A program made the translations under genes and the position numbers. This document shows, piece after piece, positions 1-5,368 of a stretch of 5,388 nucleotides of DNA. The stretch is taken from assembly GCA_002397345.1 (NCBI GenBank), contig DHAH01000075.1, forward strand, positions 374 through 5,761. Direction: 5' to 3'. The notes beneath the pieces are model-generated. The model made no database searches and was not told the origin of the DNA. It worked only from the letters and a program-made list of their open reading frames with translations. The stretch is from Clostridiales bacterium UBA4959. GTDB taxonomy: Bacteria; Bacillota; Clostridia; Oscillospirales; CAG-272. Each line of letters begins with the position of its first letter. Position 1 is the stretch's first letter.

Positions 1-270
1 AGGCCCGGACTCCGGTTCATCCAGCTCCGCATTTGCGTTAATTTCCATGTCATCGAGCAATTTACGCACAAAAGTCAGCGCGTTATGCTCGGGTGAGGGC
101 GTATATGCCGCGCGTATCTTCGCAAGGGTTTCGCCGAAGCCCAGAAAGCCCTTTTTCGGATTTTCAAGCACTTCGTATTCGATCTTTGAGATATCGACAC
201 CAAAGCTGTCAGCCGCAGCCGCGACCGCAGCTTCGACTGTCTTACCGGTAGTGACAAGTTCCTGTTTCAT
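1..270 (-). CDS. jag: Jag/KhpB family RNA-binding protein, N-terminal part only
   Basis: This is the 5' end of a gene cut off by the left edge; the 90 codons present have no stop. The start is the ATG at 270-268, preceded by an AGAGGA ribosome binding site (283-278) with a 7-nt spacer. The protein begins MKQELVTTGKTVEAAV and has the Jag N-terminal signature KKGFLGFG at residues 39-46, preceded by an acidic, helix-prone stretch. In complete family members this small domain is followed by a linker and then KH and R3H RNA-binding domains; those would lie outside the window. The family acts in the cytoplasm as an RNA chaperone (KhpB/EloR in streptococci, SpoIIIJ-associated protein in Bacillus). 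It starts 28 bp after the yidC stop, in the order usual for Firmicutes. Acidic residues after about residue 73 mark the start of the linker. The family call is firm; the downstream domains are inferred. Confidence 0.93.
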   Translation of the reverse strand, partial: MKQELVTTGKTVEAAVAAAADSFGVDISKIEYEVLENPKKGFLGFGETLAKIRAAYTPSPEHNALTFVRKLLDDMEINANAELDEPESGP

Positions 271-298
271 AGAAATATCCTCTGACTTTTTCTCAGAT

Positions 299-1471
299 TT
301 ATTTATCCTCGGACAAATCCTCTGGCTTGTCCGATTTATTTTTACCGCCCGACAGATTGTCTGTTTCGTCTTTAAGCGCCGCTTGCTCGATCAGCGGGTT
401 TCCCTTGCCGGATTTTACCGCGGAATGTTTTGCGGGAGTTTCGGATTCGTCGTCGTCATCTTCATCGATGCGGTGCAGCGAGCGGACTTTCTTTTTATCC
501 TTGCGGATGGTGCCGTTCATCTCGCGTTCGGCGGCTTTAAGTTCATCATCGGTAAAATTCGGGATGGGGTACATCAGCTTCAGGATGTACTGCTGAAGGG
601 TGCTGAGAATGTTCTGATAAATCCAATAAACGCCGATAATCGAGGGCACTGTGAAGGTGATCCACACGCTGAACAGCGGCATGGTGATGTCCATGAGCTT
701 CATGGAGGTTTGAGTGTTGGCGTCGCCCATGTTCGGGGTGTAGGTCATTTTGCGGGTCAGCTTCATGCTGAGGAAAGTTATCACAAAAGTGAGTATCGGG
801 ATTATGATCAGCCAATTAATCGGATTAAGCGAGGGATTTTCGGCAAGATTTACAAGCCCGCCGAAAGCGGTGAAGTCGGGGAGCTGCGAGGCGGTGAAGT
901 TACCGGGCAGCAGGTCGGAGAACAGCGAAAAGTTGGAGCCGCGCATTATGGTGACTGTTTCAATGGGCAGCAGCGCCTTCCCGGCCGCGAGCTTATCTAT
1001 AATCGTTTGGGTGACGCCGGTCAGAGCCAGCGACGACGAGGTGTAAAGCTGTGTGACGCGTTCTGAAATCGCGGTGATTATTTCGGCGGAGAAGCTGCAC
1101 AAATATTTTAACGGGTTGTTTATAACGGTGCTGAGCCCTATGATTATCGGAAGCTGGACAAGCATCGGCAGACAGCCGCCCATGGGGTTGAAGTTTTCGG
1201 TCTGATACAGCTTCATGATTTCTTCGTTCATCTTCTGCTGCGTGACCTTGTCCGTACGCCCCGCGTAGCGCTTTCGGATCGCCATCTCCTTGGGCTTGAG
1301 CGCTGCCTGCTTAACCATGTTTTTTTGCTGCTTTATTCCGAGCGGGAAAAGCAGGAGTTTTATGACAAACGCGAAAATCAGCAGCGCCAGTAAATAGTTC
1401 GGAAATATGGTATAGCAAAAACGTATAACATACCCCATCGGTATGTTTAAAAAATCAAAAAAATTGGACAT
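299..1471 (-). CDS. yidC: YidC/Oxa1/Alb3 family membrane protein insertase
   Basis: This 390-residue protein inserts and folds inner-membrane proteins, alone or with SecYEG. The start chosen is the ATG at 1471-1469, because AAGGA at 1482-1478 lies 6 nt before it; an in-frame TTG at 1477 is only 1 nt from that site and is unlikely. It has the short Gram-positive architecture without the large periplasmic domain of proteobacteria. A first membrane segment lies at about 24-45, then a basic cytoplasmic hairpin at about 46-95. The family signature NPMGGCLPMLVQLPI (95-109) opens the second segment, and further segments lie at about 218-237, 260-276 and 278-298. A lysine (K38) sits in the first segment where the functional arginine of many YidC proteins is found. 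No lipobox is seen, unlike Bacillus SpoIIIJ. The loop at about 120-217 is long. The tail after 300 is highly charged, with an acidic run at 336-344. It lies 136 bp after yidD and 28 bp before jag. Confidence 0.96.
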   Translation of the reverse strand: MSNFFDFLNIPMGYVIRFCYTIFPNYLLALLIFAFVIKLLLFPLGIKQQKNMVKQAALKPKEMAIRKRYAGRTDKVTQQKMNEEIMKLYQTENFNPMGGCLPMLVQLPIIIGLSTVINNPLKYLCSFSAEIITAISERVTQLYTSSSLALTGVTQTIIDKLAAGKALLPIETVTIMRGSNFSLFSDLLPGNFTASQLPDFTAFGGLVNLAENPSLNPINWLIIIPILTFVITFLSMKLTRKMTYTPNMGDANTQTSMKLMDITMPLFSVWITFTVPSIIGVYWIYQNILSTLQQYILKLMYPIPNFTDDELKAAEREMNGTIRKDKKKVRSLHRIDEDDDDESETPAKHSAVKSGKGNPLIEQAALKDETDNLSGGKNKSDKPEDLSEDK

Positions 1472-1477
1472 TAACAA

Positions 1478-1482
1478 TCCTT
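1478..1482 (-). promoter_or_regulatory. Ribosome binding site that decides the yidC start
   Basis: On the minus strand this reads AAGGA. It is 6 nt from the ATG at 1471-1469 but only 1 nt from the in-frame TTG at 1477-1475, so it favours the ATG and a 390-residue protein over a 392-residue one. Confidence 0.75.
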
Positions 1483-1542
1483 ACGGCGAAACGCTCTTTT
1501 CTTGGCGTCGCGGCTGTTATTTTATTTATTGTGTATCGAATA

Positions 1543-1565
1543 TGTAGGGGACGGCGCCCGCCGTC
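1543..1565. repeat. REP-like hairpin element in the yidD-yidC gap
   Basis: The segment begins TGTAGGGG (1543-1550) and runs into a perfect 7-bp inverted repeat, GACGGCG (1550-1556) and CGCCGTC (1559-1565), around a 2-nt loop. TGTAGGGG followed by a GC-rich palindrome is a layout I associate with short dispersed intergenic repeats in Clostridia and other bacteria (from memory, not searched). It has no U-run after it in the operon direction, so it is not a typical terminator. It could fold in the operon transcript and affect processing or stability between yidD and yidC. Copy number cannot be judged from one window. Confidence 0.5.
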
Positions 1566-1607
1566 AGGGGGACTGACCGCGGATACCCAAAAAACGCGGA
1601 AAACGGT

Positions 1608-1925
1608 TTATTCTGTCGCGGCGTCCGGCGACGCGTCCGGTTTATAATAATAAATGCGTATCACGCCGCTGTGTGCGGCGGATTCGTCGGGACTGCGGCG
1701 GCGCGGGGCATAATCTATCCCCCCGCGCGAGAAAGGATTGCAGCGCAGAACGCGCCACAGTGACAGCGCTCCACCTACAAAAACGCCCCACTCGCTCACT
1801 GCCCGTTCGGCATACTGAGAGCATGTGGGATAATATTTGCATGTCGGCCTATGCTTCAGCGGAGAAATGCGGCGTCTGTAAAAATCAATTAAAGAAAGAA
1901 CAATTTTTTGCGGTATGCTGTTCAT
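1608..1925 (-). CDS. yidD: YidD, membrane protein insertion efficiency factor
   Basis: This small, basic, membrane-associated protein helps YidC-dependent insertion of membrane proteins. The 105-residue product shows the whole family core: an amphipathic, basic N-terminus with FYRRRISPL (15-23), CKYYPTCSQYAERAV (29-43, cysteines 29 and 35), and RCNPFSRGGIDYAP (61-74, cysteine 62). Family members are often about 70-85 residues long, so the tail after about residue 75 (arginine-rich, then IYYYKPDASPDAATE) is an extra lineage-specific end. The ATG at 1925-1923 overlaps the rnpA stop by 4 nt (ATGA), and AGGA lies about 7 nt upstream, so translation is probably coupled to rnpA. It sits directly between rnpA and yidC, the classic position. 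Confidence 0.95.
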   Translation of the reverse strand: MNSIPQKIVLSLIDFYRRRISPLKHRPTCKYYPTCSQYAERAVSEWGVFVGGALSLWRVLRCNPFSRGGIDYAPRRRSPDESAAHSGVIRIYYYKPDASPDAATE

Positions 1926-2317
1926 TTATTTTCCTGCGGAAGGGGGGAGAGCATACCCAGTTTTGAAAACGCCCGGGACAGGTCGCTTGCCACGGCGGTG
2001 GATTTAGAGACCGCCGTCGCGTCGCGCGCAACAAGAACAATAAGAAATCCGGTGCGGAGCTTATGGTGCGACTCGACGCTGCGAAGGGCCTCGCGCAGCA
2101 CCCGCTTGCTTCGGTTGCGCGTTACGGCTCCGCCGTTTTTTTTCGTAACGGTAAGCCCGACGCGATTAATAAATTTCTTCTCCGGATTCTGTTTTCTAAA
2201 GCGCGCGGCGCGGTAATCTACAAGCACATATACAACGACCGTGGGGGTGACAAACTTCTTCCCCTTGGCGTAGACCTTCGAATACAGGTGGTTCTCGGTG
2301 ATGGAGATGACTTTCAA
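1922..2317 (-). CDS. rnpA: Ribonuclease P protein component
   Basis: This is the protein subunit that binds the catalytic RNA of RNase P and helps it mature the 5' ends of tRNAs. The 131-residue product has the family hallmarks: an aromatic-containing strand, YAKGKKFVTPTVVVYVL (16-32), then GLTVTKKNGGAVTRNRSKRVLREALR (54-79) with the RNR helix that contacts the RNA (TRNRSKR at 66-72), then FLIVLVARDA (91-100) and a C-terminal helix. The start is a TTG at 2317-2315. No ATG or GTG is available in frame between the rpmH stop, which is in this same frame, and the conserved region. A modest GAAG (2329-2326) lies 8 nt upstream. It is somewhat longer than the usual 110-120 residues because of an insertion of about 14 residues (about 34-49, RAARFRKQNPEKKF) between two strands and an extended tail. 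It lies 21 bp after rpmH and overlaps yidD by 4 bp. Confidence 0.95.
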   Translation of the reverse strand: MKVISITENHLYSKVYAKGKKFVTPTVVVYVLVDYRAARFRKQNPEKKFINRVGLTVTKKNGGAVTRNRSKRVLREALRSVESHHKLRTGFLIVLVARDATAVSKSTAVASDLSRAFSKLGMLSPLPQENK

Positions 2318-2338
2318 ATTATCCGCTTCTTTTCGGCT

Positions 2339-2473
2339 TTAATAGCTGAGTCTTGCACGGCCTTTTGCGCGTCTTCTTTTGAGTACCTTGCGGCCATTGG
2401 CGGTGGACATTCTTTTGCGGAAGCCATGCTCCTTCTGGCGCTGCAGCTTCTTGGGCTGATATGTTCTAAGCAT
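2339..2473 (-). CDS. rpmH: Large ribosomal subunit protein bL34
   Basis: This gene encodes the 44-residue ribosomal protein L34 of the large subunit. The translation begins [18 protein letters not shown], continues with [20 protein letters not shown] (19-38) and ends RARLSY. This matches the universal L34 pattern: the TYQPKK start, HGFRKRM, the GRKVL helix and a basic C-terminus. The length is the family norm. The ATG at 2473-2471 is preceded by a full AAGGAG site at 2490-2485, with a rather long 11-nt spacer. It is the first gene of the leftward operon, about 50 bp downstream of a strong consensus promoter. Its TAA stop is followed 21 nt later by the rnpA start in the same reading frame. Confidence 0.97.
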   Translation of the reverse strand: MLRTYQPKKLQRQKEHGFRKRMSTANGRKVLKRRRAKGRARLSY

Positions 2474-2525
2474 CTTTATTATAACTCCTTGAATATAATC
2501 AATTATTTAAAAAACGTTACCCTAT

Positions 2526-2555
2526 ATTATAAACATGCGGCGGCACTTTTGTCAA
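2526..2555 (-). promoter_or_regulatory. Strong sigma-A-type promoter for the rpmH operon
   Basis: On the minus strand a perfect -35 box TTGACA (2555-2550) and a perfect -10 box TATAAT (2531-2526) are separated by 18 bp. An A/T-rich tract (AAAATTATAAGAAAG, about 2573-2559) lies just upstream of the -35 box like an UP element. Transcription should start near 2519, giving a leader of about 45 nt before rpmH. Such strength suits a ribosomal protein operon. The match is seen directly; the activity is inferred. Confidence 0.88.
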
Positions 2556-2580
2556 GAGCTTTCTTATAATTTTGCCCTTT

Positions 2581-2596
2581 TGTAAAATTATTTACA
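2581..2596. promoter_or_regulatory. Inverted repeat, possible operator between divergent promoters
   Basis: The 16-bp sequence TGTAAAATTATTTACA has perfect 6-bp arms, TGTAAA and TTTACA, around ATTA. It lies upstream of both promoters: about 26 bp from the rpmH -35 box and about 30 bp from the rightward -10 box. It could bind a dimeric regulator, but the surroundings are very AT-rich and such a repeat may arise by chance. I cannot assign it to a known regulator. Confidence 0.3.
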
Positions 2597-2624
2597 TATA
2601 ATTATATAATTTATTCGGTTAGGA

Positions 2625-2633
2625 TGCTATAAT
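2625..2633 (+). promoter_or_regulatory. Extended -10 promoter for the DUF1385-prmC unit
   Basis: TGCTATAAT is a perfect extended -10 motif (TGn followed by TATAAT at 2628-2633). No good -35 box is present 17 bp upstream, which is usual for extended -10 promoters. Transcription would start near 2640, leaving a leader of about 30 nt before the ATG at 2671. A second TATAAT at 2605-2610 has a poor TTGTAA 19 bp upstream and is a weaker alternative. Confidence 0.6.
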
Positions 2634-2670
2634 TGTTTGAAATTGATATTATTTTATAGGTTAATAAAGA

Positions 2671-3681
2671 ATGAAAAATAAAAAAGAAGAGAAAAATTGC
2701 CGGCTCGGCACCGTCGGAGGTCAGGCGGTGCTCGAGGGTGTGATGATGAAGAACGGCGACCGTTATTCGGTGGCGGTCAGGCTGGAGAACGGCAGCATCG
2801 ACGTCGCAAACGAAAAGTTTGTCGCGCTCAAAAGTAAATATAAAATCCTCGGTTTGCCCCTTATCCGCGGCGTTGTCAATTTTATTGAAATGATGAAGCT
2901 CAGCTTCAAGACGCTGGAGATATCCGCGCACGCAATGGGCATAGACGATGAAGTCGAGGACAGTAAAGTCGAAAAATGGCTGCGCGACAAGTTCGGACGC
3001 GGGATAATGGACGTCATCATGGTCATAAGCACAATTTTAGGACTGGCTATCGGTATCGGTCTGTTCTTTTTCCTGCCGATTATCGCCACAAAAGGTATCG
3101 ATGCGCTCTCCGGCGGATCGCTGGGACTTATGCGCAACCTCGTCGAGGGGTTTATAAAAATAGCGCTCTTTGTGGGATATATCGCGCTGGTCTCGCTTAT
3201 GCCCGACATACGGCGCACGTTTGAATATCACGGCGCGGAACATAAATCCATCTTCTGCTATGAAGCGGGAGAGGAACTGACAGCTCTGAATGTGCGAAAA
3301 TTTACACGGTTTCATCCGCGCTGCGGCACTTCATTCCTGATTGTAATGCTGCTCATCAGCATTCTGTTCTATTCGCTGCCCATCTTCACATGGGACAACG
3401 CGCTGCTGCGTATGCTGACTAAGTTATTGTTCATGCCGGTTATAATTGCGCTTGGCTACGAGTTCATCAGATACGCGGGCAAGCATGAAAACCTGTTTAC
3501 AAAAATCATGTCCCAACCGGGGCTGTGGATGCAGCGCATCACGACGCGCGAGCCCGACGATAAACAGCTTGAGGTCGCTATCACCGCGCTGAAATCGGCG
3601 CTGCCCGAGGAATTTCCGGACTTTAAGGTCGAATCCGAGACGCAGCCTGAAAAAATCGAAACCGAAAATGTTGCCGAGTGA
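2671..3681 (+). CDS. DUF1385 family membrane protein (YqhQ-like)
   Basis: This 336-residue protein belongs to the DUF1385 family, which includes Bacillus subtilis YqhQ; the molecular function is not established as far as I know. Family hallmarks run through it: GGQAVLEGVMM (16-26), LPLIRGV (62-68), SLMPDIRRTFEYHGAEHK (175-192), FHPRCGTSF (214-222), GYE (262-264) and PGLWMQRITTREPDD (283-297). The conserved His, Glu and Cys in YHGAEHK and HPRCGTSF look like possible metal ligands or catalytic residues, which is my inference. Membrane segments lie at about 113-139, 159-177, 221-239 and 249-265, so it is a multi-pass membrane protein. The acidic tail after about 310 is variable. Length matches the family. 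The ATG at 2671 has only a weak AGG (2658-2660) 10 nt upstream. The stop overlaps prmC by 14 bp, and a DUF1385-prmC pair is common in Clostridia. Confidence 0.92.
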   Translation: MKNKKEEKNCRLGTVGGQAVLEGVMMKNGDRYSVAVRLENGSIDVANEKFVALKSKYKILGLPLIRGVVNFIEMMKLSFKTLEISAHAMGIDDEVEDSKVEKWLRDKFGRGIMDVIMVISTILGLAIGIGLFFFLPIIATKGIDALSGGSLGLMRNLVEGFIKIALFVGYIALVSLMPDIRRTFEYHGAEHKSIFCYEAGEELTALNVRKFTRFHPRCGTSFLIVMLLISILFYSLPIFTWDNALLRMLTKLLFMPVIIALGYEFIRYAGKHENLFTKIMSQPGLWMQRITTREPDDKQLEVAITALKSALPEEFPDFKVESETQPEKIETENVAE

Positions 3682-4423
3682 AGAACAGCGCCTGATTTTT
3701 GAGCGCTTCACTGACGAAAAATCACGCGCCGAGGCGCTTGATCGCCTTTCAAGGGGCGAGCCGGTGCAGTATATAACCGGTGAAGCGTATTTTTACGGCG
3801 AGGTATACAGCGTTTCGCCCGACTGCCTGATCCCGCGCCCCGATACCGAGCGGCTTGTCGACCGCATCGTGCGTATTGCGGGTGAAAAGTCCGTTTGTAT
3901 AATAGATCTGTGTACCGGCAGCGGTTGTGTGGCGATTTCGTCGGCTGCGCACTGCCCTAACCTGCGCGTTACAGCGGCTGATATTTCGGAGGGAGCGCTT
4001 GCGCTGGCTAAACAAAACGCGGTGCGCAACGGCGTGGATAAACGCGTCGGTTTTATCCGCGCGGATATAAAGGACGACGCCTTTATCGCGGGCCTGCCCG
4101 ACAGAGGGTACGACATTATCGTGTCAAACCCGCCGTATATAGCGACGGGCGTAATTGGCACACTCGATGATTCGGTTAAACACGAGCCGGTGCTCGCGCT
4201 CGACGGCGGTGTTGACGGGCTGGGTTTTTATCGCGTGATACTGCAAAAATATAAAAGCAAGCTCGCGCCCGACGGCGTTTTATTGCTTGAAATCGGTTAT
4301 GACCAAGCGGACGCAATGCGCGGGCTTGCCGGCGAGTATGGTTATACCTGCGGGATTTTCCGCGATTACGGCGGTAACGACCGCGTCGCGGAACTGCGAG
4401 TAAATCCTCTGCCAATGTTATGA
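3668..4423 (+). CDS. prmC: Peptide chain release factor N5-glutamine methyltransferase, short N-terminus
   Basis: PrmC uses S-adenosylmethionine to methylate the glutamine of the GGQ motif in release factors RF1 and RF2, which improves peptide release. The 251-residue product has all the catalytic landmarks: GEPVQYITGEAYFYG (30-44), LIPRPDTE (54-61), the SAM-binding loop DLCTGSGCVAI (80-90), the acidic D105 that ends the next strand, the substrate-glutamine motif NPPY (154-157), HEPVLALDGGVDGLGFYR (172-189) and LLLEIGYDQ (205-213). The N-terminal helical domain that docks the release factor is about 35 residues shorter than in E. coli, measured at the GEP motif. The frame is open upstream only to a stop at 3590-3592, and no ATG, GTG or TTG lies in that stretch. 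The start lies inside the DUF1385 gene (14 bp overlap) with no clear ribosome binding site, so translation probably depends on coupling. The stop overlaps the next gene by 4 bp. Confidence 0.94.
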   Translation: MLPSEEQRLIFERFTDEKSRAEALDRLSRGEPVQYITGEAYFYGEVYSVSPDCLIPRPDTERLVDRIVRIAGEKSVCIIDLCTGSGCVAISSAAHCPNLRVTAADISEGALALAKQNAVRNGVDKRVGFIRADIKDDAFIAGLPDRGYDIIVSNPPYIATGVIGTLDDSVKHEPVLALDGGVDGLGFYRVILQKYKSKLAPDGVLLLEIGYDQADAMRGLAGEYGYTCGIFRDYGGNDRVAELRVNPLPML

Positions 4424-4776
4424 AACCGAGCGCGAAAAAGCTGCTCACCGCGTTTACGATAATCGCGGCGGGGATCGGGGCGGCGATAATACATCGTTTA
4501 TCGGGTACAATTTGCTTGTTTAAAACGGCGACGGGTATCCCGTGCCCCGGCTGCGGCATGACGCGCGCGTGGGCTGCGGCTCTGCGCGGTGATTTCACCG
4601 GAGCACTTGAGTGGCACCCATTGTTCGCGGCGGCGCCCGTACTGGCTGCGCTGACAGCGGTTTATATTTTCGCGAAAAAGCCGAGGATGCGTAAAATCGC
4701 GGAGATCGCGCTGATTGTGATGTGCGTCACGTTTATCGCGGTTTGGATCGTGCGGTTAATTGGCGGGTGGAGGTAG
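4420..4776 (+). CDS. DUF2752 family small membrane protein
   Basis: This 118-residue protein has the DUF2752 signature TGIPCPGCGMTRAW (38-51), followed by a GDFTGALEWHPL block (57-68). The close cysteines C42 and C45 and the later H66 resemble a metal site or redox pair, but no function is established for the family to my knowledge. Three membrane segments are likely at about 8-25, 68-85 and 94-115, with basic residues at 86-92 (KKPRMRK) suggesting a cytoplasmic loop. The length is typical. Its ATG overlaps the prmC stop (ATGA), so it is probably translationally coupled to prmC. The next gene follows after 6 bp, and the sequence GGAGG at the very end of this gene serves that gene as ribosome binding site. 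Confidence 0.88.
   Translation: MKPSAKKLLTAFTIIAAGIGAAIIHRLSGTICLFKTATGIPCPGCGMTRAWAAALRGDFTGALEWHPLFAAAPVLAALTAVYIFAKKPRMRKIAEIALIVMCVTFIAVWIVRLIGGWR
4769..4773 (+). promoter_or_regulatory. Ribosome binding site supporting a GTG start at 4783
   Basis: GGAGG lies at the end of the DUF2752 gene, 9 nt before the GTG at 4783-4785. It is the best ribosome binding site in the rightward unit and supports GTG as the start, rather than the ATG at 4819 inside the membrane segment. Confidence 0.75.
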
Positions 4777-4782
4777 AACAGC

Positions 4783-5355
4783 GTGAATATAATTAAAAAC
4801 AAGAAATTTTTAATTATAATGATAGCAACGTTTGTTATTGCCGCACTGTGGATTTCTTTCATGCCAATAATTTATAGGGTGAACTATGCTTACGACGGGT
4901 GGCAAATCGATATAGACGATGCGGAATACGCCGAGCCGGCAACAATTAAATTTGAGGGTGAGATATACCGTTATTTGTTCAAAGACGATTATTTTATCGG
5001 AAAAGTACAAGTGAGCGGTTATAGACTTGTGAACCAAATGCAATATTGGTATGATCCTGATGCGAACATAGAATTTAATAATTTTATTATACCGCTTGAG
5101 AGCGGATCAATGTGGTACTCTGCAAAAAGCATGTGCTTCCTTCGTATGAACGATTATCAGATAGGGTCTTATTACGGCAATAACAAATTAGACAACGTGA
5201 TTTTTGGTTTGTTGAAGAATATCGAAGATAATCATTATGTTTCCTGCGGTCGTTATCTTGTCGCGCCTGCCGCCAACCGCGTCGAAGCCACCAAGAAGGT
5301 GAACGAATTGCTTAAAAAATTTAGAAAAGAATACATAAAAGCGGTATCATACTAA
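4783..5355 (+). CDS. Hypothetical single-pass membrane-anchored protein
   Basis: I do not recognise a family. The 190-residue product begins with basic residues (MNIIKNKK) and one hydrophobic segment at about 9-30 (FLIIMIATFVIAALWISFMPII). It has no lipobox cysteine, so an uncleaved N-terminal anchor with the rest outside the cytoplasm is most likely. The outer part is rich in Tyr, Asp and Asn and looks beta-rich, for example ATIKFEGEIYRYLFKDDYFI (53-72) followed by GKVQVSGYRL (73-82). It ends in a basic, probably helical stretch, ANRVEATKKVNELLKKFRKE (164-183). Two cysteines (118, 155) could form a disulfide. The GTG start is supported by GGAGG 9 nt upstream and lies 6 bp after the DUF2752 stop. 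The gene is clearly more AT-rich than its neighbours, with many AAT, ATA, TTA and AAA codons. This suggests later acquisition or weak constraint. That it is a real gene is likely, given its length, ribosome binding site and spacing. Confidence 0.75.
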   Translation: MNIIKNKKFLIIMIATFVIAALWISFMPIIYRVNYAYDGWQIDIDDAEYAEPATIKFEGEIYRYLFKDDYFIGKVQVSGYRLVNQMQYWYDPDANIEFNNFIIPLESGSMWYSAKSMCFLRMNDYQIGSYYGNNKLDNVIFGLLKNIEDNHYVSCGRYLVAPAANRVEATKKVNELLKKFRKEYIKAVSY

Positions 5356-5368
5356 AATTCGATAGCTA

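Noticed and set aside
75..257. A minus-strand open frame of 60 codons beginning with Met, overlapping jag
   Set aside because: It is out of frame with the Jag N-terminal domain, which has the KKGFLGFG signature and a proper ribosome binding site. The frame has no recognisable features.
47..1066. A long plus-strand open frame of 339 codons opposite yidC and jag
   Set aside because: It lies antisense to two well-supported genes, shows no family motif and has an odd composition; it is a by-product of the codon use of yidC.
1550..1565. The GC-rich hairpin as a rho-independent terminator after yidD
   Set aside because: No run of T follows it on the minus strand; the downstream sequence is CCCTACATATT, and yidC must still be transcribed.
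2063..2569. A plus-strand open frame of 168 codons across rnpA, rpmH and the promoter region
   Set aside because: It is antisense to rnpA and rpmH, includes their promoter and lacks any family motif.
2588..2596. TTATTTACA, a near match to the DnaA box
   Set aside because: It is a single degenerate copy, with no cluster of boxes and no dnaA gene nearby, so it does not support an origin of replication.
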